From NCBI GenBank assembly GCA_900754795.1, contig CAAEEA010000022.1:1-11880 (forward strand): a DNA stretch of 11,880 bases, in the 5' to 3' direction. The notes beneath the pieces are model-generated. The model saw only the letters and a list, made by a program, of their open reading frames with translations. It was not told the origin of the DNA and searched no databases. This document shows, one piece after another, positions 6,585 through 11,880 of the stretch (positions are counted from its first letter, which is position 1; every line of letters starts with the position of its first letter). The position numbers and the translations under genes were made by a program. Origin of the DNA: Clostridia bacterium (GTDB lineage Bacteria > Bacillota > Clostridia > Peptostreptococcales > Anaerovoracaceae).

Positions 6585-6736
6585 CAGTCTGCCTCATACT
6601 GACGGCTGACAGCCAGAGACTGTTCCATCATCTCTTTCGCGGCGCTTCTGAGGCTGTCGGGTCTGTCGCCTGTCATCATATTGAATATGTACGCTCCCAG
6701 AATCACAGTCCCTATTATCACTATCAGGTCCTTCAA
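6584..6736 (-). CDS. 50-aa pilin-like small membrane protein with TTG start
   Basis: This small gene starts at a TTG that overlaps the previous stop as TTGA (6733-6736), so it is easily overlooked. The protein begins MKDLIVIIGTVILGAYIFN, then a short polar part with GDRPDSLRSAAKEMMEQS and a tail ending in YEAD. It aligns without gaps to the 59-aa protein encoded just upstream: MK-x-LI-x-IIGT, LG, I-x-N, S-L-x-S-x-A-x-E-x-ME are shared. They are therefore tandem paralogues. A GGAGGGG site lies about 12 nt before the TTG. Its stop overlaps the start of the next gene by one base. The likely role is a minor fibre subunit or membrane adaptor of the Tad-like machine; this is inferred from size and position. 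Confidence 0.72.
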   Translation of the reverse strand: MKDLIVIIGTVILGAYIFNMMTGDRPDSLRSAAKEMMEQSLAVSRQYEAD

Positions 6737-6912
6737 TTTCCCGCCGCCCCTCCGATTCCTGTAAAATCAAGAGATGATGATATGGCTCCCGCGCCTTTTT
6801 CCATTATTTCGTCCGCCGTGCTCTTGAGAGAATTGCCGTCACCGAGTACCAGCGTATTGACTATAACTATACCGAGCAATATCGTGCCTATTATGATGAT
6901 AAGATTTTTCAT
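6733..6912 (-). CDS. 59-aa Flp-pilin-like small protein
   Basis: The start is fixed by an AAGGAGG site 5 nt upstream of the ATG at 6912; a longer in-frame start at 7014 would run into the TadC-like gene and has no such site. The protein is a hydrophobic helix (MKNLIIIIGTILLGIVIVNT) followed by a polar, slightly acidic region with SLKSTADEIMEKG and a glycine-rich end (GIGGAAGN). Size and position after TadB/TadC-like genes are those of Flp pilins. However, canonical Flp subunits have a charged leader before a G/XXXXEF processing site, and this one does not. It could be a pilin used without a leader, or a small membrane adaptor. The 50-aa protein that follows is a paralogue. Confidence 0.75.
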   Translation of the reverse strand: MKNLIIIIGTILLGIVIVNTLVLGDGNSLKSTADEIMEKGAGAISSSLDFTGIGGAAGN

Positions 6913-6929
6913 TGTTTTCCTCCTTTTCT

Positions 6930-7547
6930 CTATCCGAATACCGAGCTCATCATGTCCAGACTCTTCATAAATACAGCCACTACCGTAAAATTTATCAGCA
7001 AAGCAAACACGCATCCGGCCGAGAGCGCTGTGATAACGGCACTGTTTCGCTGCGCCTGCTTCATTGCGGCGGTCACCTTTTTTTCCGTCATACTGTTTTG
7101 AAATATTTCCGTCTGCGCTTTGAGTTCCGCGGGATCTATCTTATCTACCTTTGAGAGTATGAGAGCAAAGCTGCGCGCTTCTCTGGTTCCGATGATATCC
7201 GCCGGTACCCTGAACGCCTCCTCGTCTTTTCCGCTTCTGTACAGGGAAAGCATTCTGCCGTATACAGGCTTAAGTATATCGCTGTTTTCCATGAGTTTTT
7301 CGTAAATATGATCCGCTGAAAGAGCTGAACCCCCGGTTACTGTTATAAGATTCTTCAGTATTACGCTGCTCTTGTAAAATTCCTGCCCCGCTCCAAGACT
7401 CCGGCGTTTCATTATTATCCTGTTCAGCTCCTGCGCCGGTCTTTGTATTTTTTTCAGACGTTTTTGCGCCTGAACCGCCGCTTTAATCCATTCTTTGTAC
7501 ATCAGCCAGAGACCGCACATATACGCGGTCAAAAACAATGTGTACAT
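6930..7547 (-). CDS. TadC-like type II secretion F-domain membrane protein
   Basis: A 205-aa protein with an N-terminal membrane helix (about 2-17), a cytoplasmic basic helical stretch (about 21-50), a soluble middle part, and a C-terminal hydrophobic region (about 168-195). The middle part SADHIYEKLMENSDILKPVY (77-96) with LYRSGKDEEAF (102-112) looks like the helical core of a T2SF/GspF domain, where pairs of helices frame short acidic loops. It is shorter than a typical TadC (about 280-300 aa). It probably pairs with the TadB-like protein as the inner-membrane platform that turns ATPase motion into subunit extrusion. The GGAGG ribosome site is clear. It follows the TadB-like gene by 21 nt. 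Confidence 0.72.
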   Translation of the reverse strand: MYTLFLTAYMCGLWLMYKEWIKAAVQAQKRLKKIQRPAQELNRIIMKRRSLGAGQEFYKSSVILKNLITVTGGSALSADHIYEKLMENSDILKPVYGRMLSLYRSGKDEEAFRVPADIIGTREARSFALILSKVDKIDPAELKAQTEIFQNSMTEKKVTAAMKQAQRNSAVITALSAGCVFALLINFTVVAVFMKSLDMMSSVFG

Positions 7548-7568
7548 ATGTTTTTCCTCCTCCTGATG

Positions 7569-8549
7569 TCATATATCAAGCCTGTTCTTTGTAAGAAACT
7601 CTTTTACAAGCAGCGCTGAAAGATAAAGCAGAAGCGCCGCCGTAAACCACAGCAGTCCCACGGGCGTTCCAAACTGATAATGAATAAATTCCTCCGCCGT
7701 AAGTCCGAAATATTTTGTGCCTGCCGCTATCGTAAGCAGATAACAGGACGGAGCCAGATATTTCAGAATCACAGTCGCCTCATTATTCTCCCGTCTGATA
7801 AATTCGGAAATCTCCCTGGCTTTTTCAACGGTTCTGATCAGATCTTCCATCGCCGCGTCTATCCTCATGCCGCTCGTGACCGCCAGATATATATTGTCGC
7901 TCAGGACAGACGCCCACGATGTGCCTACAGAATAGCGGAAATTATCAAGCAGTTTTCTTATCTGTACGTTGTCTCCCGCTCTGTTAAGCCCTTTTGATAA
8001 ATCAAACATGAGCTTTCTGGTGTGAGGCGCGTCTTCTATTGTCAGCGCCGTCACTTCGATCGCTTCCCGTATATTGTAAAAATTCATCTTGTAATTATCG
8101 AGAAGTTCTACGAGCAGAACGGCTCCTTCAGCGGAGCTTCCGGCTCTGATCTTTCTAAGCCTGACCGACAGCGTAAGATAAGGCAGCGCTCCCGTAAAAG
8201 CAGCGCCTGCAATCAGGAGCGGTACAGGCAGCTTCTCAAACATGACCGTCATAAACAGCAGCGCCGGAAGCAAAGACAGCACGATAAATATCCTTCCGGC
8301 TTTATCGCTGCCGTTTCCTATGGTAACGCTGAGAAGTCTTTTTACCGGTTCCGCCGGCGCGTAAGAATCAGGATTTCCGGCAGCGGCGTAATAAGCGGCT
8401 TCCCGCCCCTGTTTCAGCCTGTCTCTGACTGAGGAAAGCTTTACCAGCAGCTCGCTTCTTAACCTCTCAAAGATCAGCGTTATCTCATCCCAGTACATCA
8501 CCGCGGCGCCGAACATAAGTATGCACAGCAGAGCTGTTTCAGCGTACAT
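7569..8549 (-). CDS. TadB-like type II secretion F-domain membrane protein
   Basis: A 326-aa protein with five predicted membrane segments (about 4-20, 86-104, 108-126, 261-282, 296-316) and a cytoplasmic helical domain between segments 3 and 5 (about 130-258). This matches the TadB/GspF layout of paired helices around a soluble T2SF core. In the core, AEGAVLLVELLDNYKMNFYN is followed by a helix with REAIEV, and the second half has GMRIDAAMEDLIRTVEKARE. The fold assignment rests on topology and on position directly after the ATPase gene. Its ATG overlaps the ATPase stop by 11 nt and has a GGAGGAGA site inside the upstream gene. Confidence 0.75.
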   Translation of the reverse strand: MYAETALLCILMFGAAVMYWDEITLIFERLRSELLVKLSSVRDRLKQGREAAYYAAAGNPDSYAPAEPVKRLLSVTIGNGSDKAGRIFIVLSLLPALLFMTVMFEKLPVPLLIAGAAFTGALPYLTLSVRLRKIRAGSSAEGAVLLVELLDNYKMNFYNIREAIEVTALTIEDAPHTRKLMFDLSKGLNRAGDNVQIRKLLDNFRYSVGTSWASVLSDNIYLAVTSGMRIDAAMEDLIRTVEKAREISEFIRRENNEATVILKYLAPSCYLLTIAAGTKYFGLTAEEFIHYQFGTPVGLLWFTAALLLYLSALLVKEFLTKNRLDI

Positions 8550-9936
8550 CTCTGTCTTCTCCTCCGTTTCCGTAATACCTCGGATATATCACCGTATTTT
8601 CAGTGATGGGATTTCTGTCAGCGAGCATCCGCAGCATTTTATCCATTTTTTTAAATTCATCCGGCTGAAGTTTTCCCATTTCTCTTTTGTCCTCCCCTAT
8701 ATCGTGTTTCCAGCGCCATCTGTTTTCCTGATGATCATATCTGCATATATCGTGAACTGATACGGTGTCTGTATGAGCGTCATATCTGTATTCGCTTATG
8801 GTCTTCAGGATCTTTTTTGATCTGTCCCACGGCGCCTGGCACAGCTCAAAAACATAATTGAAGTTACTGTATATCTGCGCTATCATCGCCCGCAGGCTGC
8901 CTCCGAATTTCGCGGCAACAGCAGCCGCCATCTTATACGGTATCTCCTGGGCGTTTCCCCCGTGGATCGTCGCCTTGGTTCTCAATGTTCCCGCCGAAGT
9001 AATATCTATCGCCAGCCTGAAAGCGTCGGCGTCTCTCATTTCTTCCAGAAGTATGTAATCATTGTCTCCCCTCAGCATGGATTTTGATACGGCCTGAAGG
9101 TCTTCTCCGTCAGCTACTATCTGCATGATCGGAGCCTCCGGCATGATCTCGTGCCACGGTGTTTCCGGATCTGTGGAAATAGCGAGCCCCTCCATTCCCT
9201 TATCCTCGTATCTCTGCCATGTCTGAAGAAAAACCGTTTTGCCTGCTCTCACCTGACCCATGAATATCACATTAAATCCGATCTTCACCATCGTCTTGAA
9301 CAGTTCGCAGGCATCCGCCGGGATGGTCCCCAGAGAAGCGAGTTTTTCAAAAGTGAGTTCTCTGACGATATACTTGCGGAAAACCATTACCTCCTGTCCT
9401 TCTTTTGTCCTTTCACCGGAGTAGATAGTGATTCTGATACCGTTATGCAGATATACCTCGTGGAATCCTTTTTCCACACGTTCTCTGGGATATGCCATCA
9501 GCAGAGCTCTTTTGAGCTGCTCGCGCCTGCGGGCGGATATGCGCTGCGGCTGCAGAACCGAAACTCCGCCGATAAGACAGTATATCCTCTCACCTATAAG
9601 TTTTGCCGATGAAGAATATATGTATTCTTCTTTTTCGTTATAAATCCACGGCTCCAGTCCCGCCAGCCCGTAAAGCTCGGCAAATATTCCGTCAGCCAGG
9701 CTCTTATACCACGGCGGACACTGAACCGCGCGGCTTTCCGGCATATCATCGAGAATATCCCTTATCTGGCTCCTGTAATATTCCATATCTTCTTCCCATC
9801 CCAGTATCGCCCGCTTTTCCCGTTCAAGACCCAGCCGTCTTGATATTTCGTCGGCCTGTTTCCATCTGTTTTCAAATATTGTCTCCGTTTCGGAGCAAAG
9901 CTCATAGAAACCGGCAAATGTGCTGTACTGATTCAT
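8539..9936 (-). CDS. CpaF/TadA-like secretion ATPase (T2SE family, divergent)
   Basis: A 465-aa P-loop ATPase that should power fibre assembly from the cytoplasmic face. Residues 1-120 form a poorly conserved N-terminal region and 120-215 the N2-like beta domain. The Walker A is GQVRAGKT (227-234), the Walker B area is DYILLEEMRD (293-302) and the His box is centred on H325 in TKATIHGGNAQ. These replace the canonical CpaF forms GGTGSGKTT, VVGEVRG and TGHDGSMSTIHANS, so the protein belongs to a divergent branch. I chose the ATG at 9936 because a GGGAGGAGAG site lies just upstream. A longer frame reaching 10023 would overlap the CpaB-like gene by 68 bp. The gene starts 19 nt after the CpaB-like stop and overlaps the TadB-like start. 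Confidence 0.88.
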   Translation of the reverse strand: MNQYSTFAGFYELCSETETIFENRWKQADEISRRLGLEREKRAILGWEEDMEYYRSQIRDILDDMPESRAVQCPPWYKSLADGIFAELYGLAGLEPWIYNEKEEYIYSSSAKLIGERIYCLIGGVSVLQPQRISARRREQLKRALLMAYPRERVEKGFHEVYLHNGIRITIYSGERTKEGQEVMVFRKYIVRELTFEKLASLGTIPADACELFKTMVKIGFNVIFMGQVRAGKTVFLQTWQRYEDKGMEGLAISTDPETPWHEIMPEAPIMQIVADGEDLQAVSKSMLRGDNDYILLEEMRDADAFRLAIDITSAGTLRTKATIHGGNAQEIPYKMAAAVAAKFGGSLRAMIAQIYSNFNYVFELCQAPWDRSKKILKTISEYRYDAHTDTVSVHDICRYDHQENRWRWKHDIGEDKREMGKLQPDEFKKMDKMLRMLADRNPITENTVIYPRYYGNGGEDRDVR

Positions 9937-9955
9937 TCTCTCCTCCCGGATTGTT

Positions 9956-10555
9956 TTATCTTTTTGCCAGAACCGTAAACTTGCGGCCTTCTCCGGCAAG
10001 AGCGGAAAGCTCACGCAGTTCATCCTCTGCGCCGATTATCTCAACGGTGCTGACCGTTTCAGAAGCTTCAAGCCGCTCCGTGTCCGGCGATATAACTTCA
10101 AGACCGTCACTGTCTTTTGCATGTATCACAGTGGCGTCCATCACTTTCATGTCACCGTCGCAAAGAGTAACTGTATCTCCCCGCCTCACCGTCTGCGGAC
10201 ATGACAGCAGCCAGTCCATCGGCAGAGCGAGAACAGCCCTTTGTGAATCTTCCCCCGTGTAAAACAGAGACGGCGCGAAATATTCTTTCATCAGAGGGGC
10301 TCTGCCTGCCACATACTGCGCTGTTCTCATTCCTGCCAGACTTTCAATATCTTTTGGTGTGAGCGCCCCGTCAGGCGCATTTTCCACTTTTGCCGTCGTC
10401 ATATCTTCTTTTTCAATGATAATACCGGCAGCGGCGTCTTCTTTTAATACGAGAATGCTGTCATAGGCGATGGCCTCTCTGCCCCACAGTTCCCACAGAC
10501 CTGTGCATATGAGAGTTAAAATGATAATGACAAGTCCCGCTCTTTTTCTGTTCAA
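9956..10555 (-). CDS. CpaB-like SAF domain protein
   Basis: A 199-aa protein starting with TTG, 5 nt after a strong GGGAGG site. It has one N-terminal membrane anchor (about 7-20, LVIIILTLICTGLW). A SAF-like domain spans about 33-93: a beta entry (ILVLKEDAAAGIIIEKEDM), then TPKDIESLAGMRTAQYVAGR and a PLMKEYF segment, as in CpaB/RcpC. The second part (about 105-199) has AVLALPMDWLLS, RRGDTVTLCDGDM and a series of short beta strands ending in KFTVLAKR, again as in CpaB. In Gram-negative Tad systems CpaB works with the secretin; in a Gram-positive cell it would lie on the outer face of the membrane and may guide fibre subunits through the wall. That last point is inference. Confidence 0.82.
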   Translation of the reverse strand: MNRKRAGLVIIILTLICTGLWELWGREAIAYDSILVLKEDAAAGIIIEKEDMTTAKVENAPDGALTPKDIESLAGMRTAQYVAGRAPLMKEYFAPSLFYTGEDSQRAVLALPMDWLLSCPQTVRRGDTVTLCDGDMKVMDATVIHAKDSDGLEVISPDTERLEASETVSTVEIIGAEDELRELSALAGEGRKFTVLAKR

Positions 10556-10567
10556 AAATACCTCCCG

Positions 10568-10972
10568 TTAAATCAGTCTGAGATTGACAGCAACATGATA
10601 AAGGTATACCTGCTGCCATTTTTTCCAGTTTTCTTCTCCGTATTCCGCGCCGTAATCTTCCCCTCCGAAAAGTCTGCGGCTTATTCCCTCTCTGTATTGC
10701 GCCGGAACAGACGTAAGAGCTCTTTCGATGCATTCAACGCGCATGGACAAATTGATGTACTCCTCCGCTTCTCTGTAGGTAGGATCGCTTACGCCGCTCC
10801 TCCGTCTCCGCGCCGCGTCTGCTTTCAGCCGGGATGTTCCTCCTGTCTTCTCGTTCAGATCTTCCATCCTCTGCCTGAGCCGCGCCATATCTTTTGCCGC
10901 CCAGAGCGCCTGCCGGTATACGGCTTCCGGCATGACATAGGGTTTTAATTTTTTCTGCTGATAATCTCTCAT
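10568..10972 (-). CDS. Phage-type sigma-70-like transcriptional regulator
   Basis: A 134-aa protein resembling the small sigma-70 region-4-like regulators (ArpU/RinA-like late regulators) of Firmicute prophages. It begins MRDYQQKKLKPYVMPEAVYR with the helix ALWAAKDMARLRQRMEDL. It then has SGVSDPT (59-65), the helix CIERALTSVPAQYREGISRR (81-100) and a final helix pair around NWKKWQQVYLYHVAVNLRLI (115-134). This order (MRDYQ..NPY.LP, SDPT, IE.AL..IP..YR.GI, TW..W...F...VA) is the pattern I know for that group. I chose the ATG at 10972, preceded by AAAGGAG. An upstream ATG at 11002 with weaker AAGGA would add ten residues, and the MRDYQ start is the family's usual N terminus. The stop is 12 nt before the CpaB-like start, so it probably heads the operon. 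Confidence 0.75.
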   Translation of the reverse strand: MRDYQQKKLKPYVMPEAVYRQALWAAKDMARLRQRMEDLNEKTGGTSRLKADAARRRRSGVSDPTYREAEEYINLSMRVECIERALTSVPAQYREGISRRLFGGEDYGAEYGEENWKKWQQVYLYHVAVNLRLI

Positions 10973-11072
10973 CTCTTCTCCTTTGTATTTATGTTTTACC
11001 ATTTTTTTCCTTTTTAGTCAGGTTTTTCGATCACCCGAGTCGAACTTTGATACGTAAATGCAGGATTTTGTC

Positions 11073-11099
11073 ATTTTATTTCCGATCAGCTCATTCCAA
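11073..11099 (-). promoter_or_regulatory. Weak candidate promoter upstream of the Tad-like operon
   Basis: The gap between the regulator gene and the udk terminator holds a possible - strand TTGGAA (11099-11094) with TAAAAT (11078-11073), but the spacer is only 15 nt. No better pair is visible. If the operon is driven by a dedicated sigma or activator, a consensus promoter need not be present. Confidence 0.25.
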
Positions 11100-11101
11100 A
11101 T

Positions 11102-11140
11102 AAAAAAGCGGTTCAGATGGAATCTTTCCATCTGACCGCT
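11102..11140 (-). terminator. Intrinsic terminator of udk
   Basis: AGCGGTTCAGATGGA (11107-11121) pairs with TCCATCTGACCGCT (11127-11140) over 14 bp with one bulged T and a 5-nt loop. Six T residues follow on the - strand (11107-11102). It lies just past the udk stop and isolates the downstream Tad-like operon from udk transcription. Confidence 0.9.
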
Positions 11141-11151
11141 ATGTTTCAGAC

Positions 11152-11775
11152 TTACTGCTGCTGGCGCAGCAGGGCGTTTATCCTTTCATTGAGCATTTCA
11201 AGAGCTACCACATTGAAGCCGCCCTCCGGCACTATGATATCGGCGTATTTTTTGCTCGGATCCACAAACTGTTCATGCATCAGCTTTACCGTCGTGAGAT
11301 ACTGATTTATCACAGATTCCAGCGTCCTGCCCCTTTCTCTCACGTCCCTCAGTATGCGCCTTATTATCCTCACATCCGCGTCAGTATCAATAAACACCTT
11401 GATATCAAACATGTCCCGAAGTTCCCGGTTTTCAAAGATTAATATGCCTTCTACTATGATGACTTTTGACGGACAGACCTGTACGGTCATGTCCACCCGG
11501 TTATGGATAGTAAAATCGTATACGGGCCTTTCGACGGTCTCCCAGTTCTTGAGCTTTTTTATGTGTTCTATCATCAGATCTGTTTCAAAAGCGTCAGGAT
11601 GGTCGTAATTCAGCAGTTTCCGTTCTTCAAAAGGTATATCGTCATGACTCTTGTAATAAAAATCATGGCTGAGTATGGTTATCTCATCGTGAAACTGCTC
11701 TTTGATCTTTCCGATCATGGTGCTTTTGCCCGAGCCCGTGCCTCCCGCTATACCTATTACGATCACTTTTTCCAT
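11152..11775 (-). CDS. udk: Uridine kinase
   Basis: A 207-aa enzyme, the usual length, that phosphorylates uridine and cytidine in pyrimidine salvage. The P-loop is GGTGSGKS (11-18). The substrate-side blocks are SHDFYYK (36-42), NYDHPDAFE (56-64), RPVYDFTIHNR (83-93), VEGILIF (108-114) and the lid arginines in RRILRDVRERGR (139-150). The ATG lies inside the 3' end of the upstream gene (13-bp overlap), with an AAGGAG site within that gene, so the two are coupled. No promoter for udk is visible in the window; it is probably read from further right. Confidence 0.97.
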   Translation of the reverse strand: MEKVIVIGIAGGTGSGKSTMIGKIKEQFHDEITILSHDFYYKSHDDIPFEERKLLNYDHPDAFETDLMIEHIKKLKNWETVERPVYDFTIHNRVDMTVQVCPSKVIIVEGILIFENRELRDMFDIKVFIDTDADVRIIRRILRDVRERGRTLESVINQYLTTVKLMHEQFVDPSKKYADIIVPEGGFNVVALEMLNERINALLRQQQ

Positions 11776-11880
11776 TGCTGCAGCTCCTTCTGTTCGCTCA
11801 GAGGCCTTGTGTCTCTGTCTTCGGCGGTTATGGACGAACCGAGATTAGCCGAAGCTTTTTCAAGTTCAAGTACTATATTA
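11763..11880 (-). CDS. Unidentified protein, C-terminal 38 residues (partial)
   Basis: The - strand is open from the window edge to a TGA at 11763-11765; the other two frames contain stops. The encoded tail has NIVLELEKASANLGSSITAE, then DRDTRPLSEQKELQQWKK. It is polar and helical, with no motif I can assign. It carries the udk ribosome site and overlaps the udk start, so it is a true neighbour in the same operon. U32 peptidases often precede udk in Firmicutes, but this tail is not one I recognise. Confidence 0.6.
   Translation of the reverse strand, partial: NIVLELEKASANLGSSITAEDRDTRPLSEQKELQQWKK

Noticed and set aside
6913..7014. A longer N terminus for the 59-aa protein
   Set aside because: The extension is charged, lies inside the TadC-like gene, and the ATG at 6912 has a near-perfect AAGGAGG site; the paralogue also begins at the MK-x-LI position.
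9937..10023. An upstream extension of the CpaF-like gene by 29 codons
   Set aside because: It would overlap the CpaB-like gene by 68 bp, and the inner ATG at 9936 has a strong GGGAGGAGAG site.
9603..10262. A 219-codon + strand frame across the ATPase and CpaB-like genes
   Set aside because: It spans the junction of two well-supported genes on the other strand; Ser/Pro/Arg-rich shadow translation.
11003..11060. A tRNA-like TTCGACT loop on the - strand and an imperfect inverted repeat CGTATCA...TGATCG upstream of the regulator gene
   Set aside because: The bases beside the loop do not form a T-stem, and no other tRNA arms are present. The inverted repeat has a bulge and a 14-nt spacer, so it is too weak to call an operator.
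1..11880. CRISPR arrays, insertion sequences, integrase or attachment sites, toxin-antitoxin pairs
   Set aside because: No regularly spaced repeats, transposase or integrase motifs were found. The phage-type regulator is the only phage-like element and has no phage neighbours here.

Overview
The window looks like chromosomal DNA of a low-to-mid-GC Firmicute, most likely an anaerobic member of the Clostridia. This is an inference from four things: strong AGGAGG-type ribosome binding sites, TTG starts, a type II (CoaW) pantothenate kinase, and a secretin-free Tad-like pilus cluster. No rRNA, tRNA, CRISPR array or insertion sequence was seen.

Layout. On the + strand lie the 3' end of lgt and a complete ychF (1-1350). 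Everything after that is on the - strand. A bidirectional terminator at 1358-1398 separates ychF from a convergent three-gene operon, read from 3114 down to 1375: coaW, a DUF1461/TIGR01906-type membrane protein, and a small 84-aa protein. It has a clear sigma-A promoter. Next comes an 884-aa calcium-type P-type ATPase (3276-5930). Its leader carries what I read as a yybP-ykoY (manganese) riboswitch with promoter, aptamer, a mutually exclusive terminator and a further alternative hairpin (5941-6134). This suggests that the pump exports Mn2+ and that transcription is switched on when the metal is abundant.

From 10972 down to 6139 runs a tightly packed nine-gene operon: a phage-type sigma-70-like regulator, a CpaB-like SAF protein, a CpaF/TadA-like ATPase, TadB- and TadC-like membrane proteins, and four small proteins with a single N-terminal hydrophobic helix (59, 50, 123 and 25 aa). 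The 50- and 25-aa genes are easily missed: one starts with TTG and the other is very short. Most junctions are overlaps of 1-11 nt or gaps under 25 nt. Together they look like a minimal, divergent Tad/type II secretion-like fibre assembly machine. No prepilin peptidase, CpaE or secretin is present in the window. The operon has no visible terminator of its own and runs directly into the ATPase promoter and riboswitch.

The right end holds udk (uridine kinase), with its terminator, and the last 38 codons of an unidentified gene that overlaps the udk start. The most noteworthy parts are the riboswitch switch architecture, the tiny paralogous pilin-like proteins, and the phage-type regulator at the head of the pilus-like operon.
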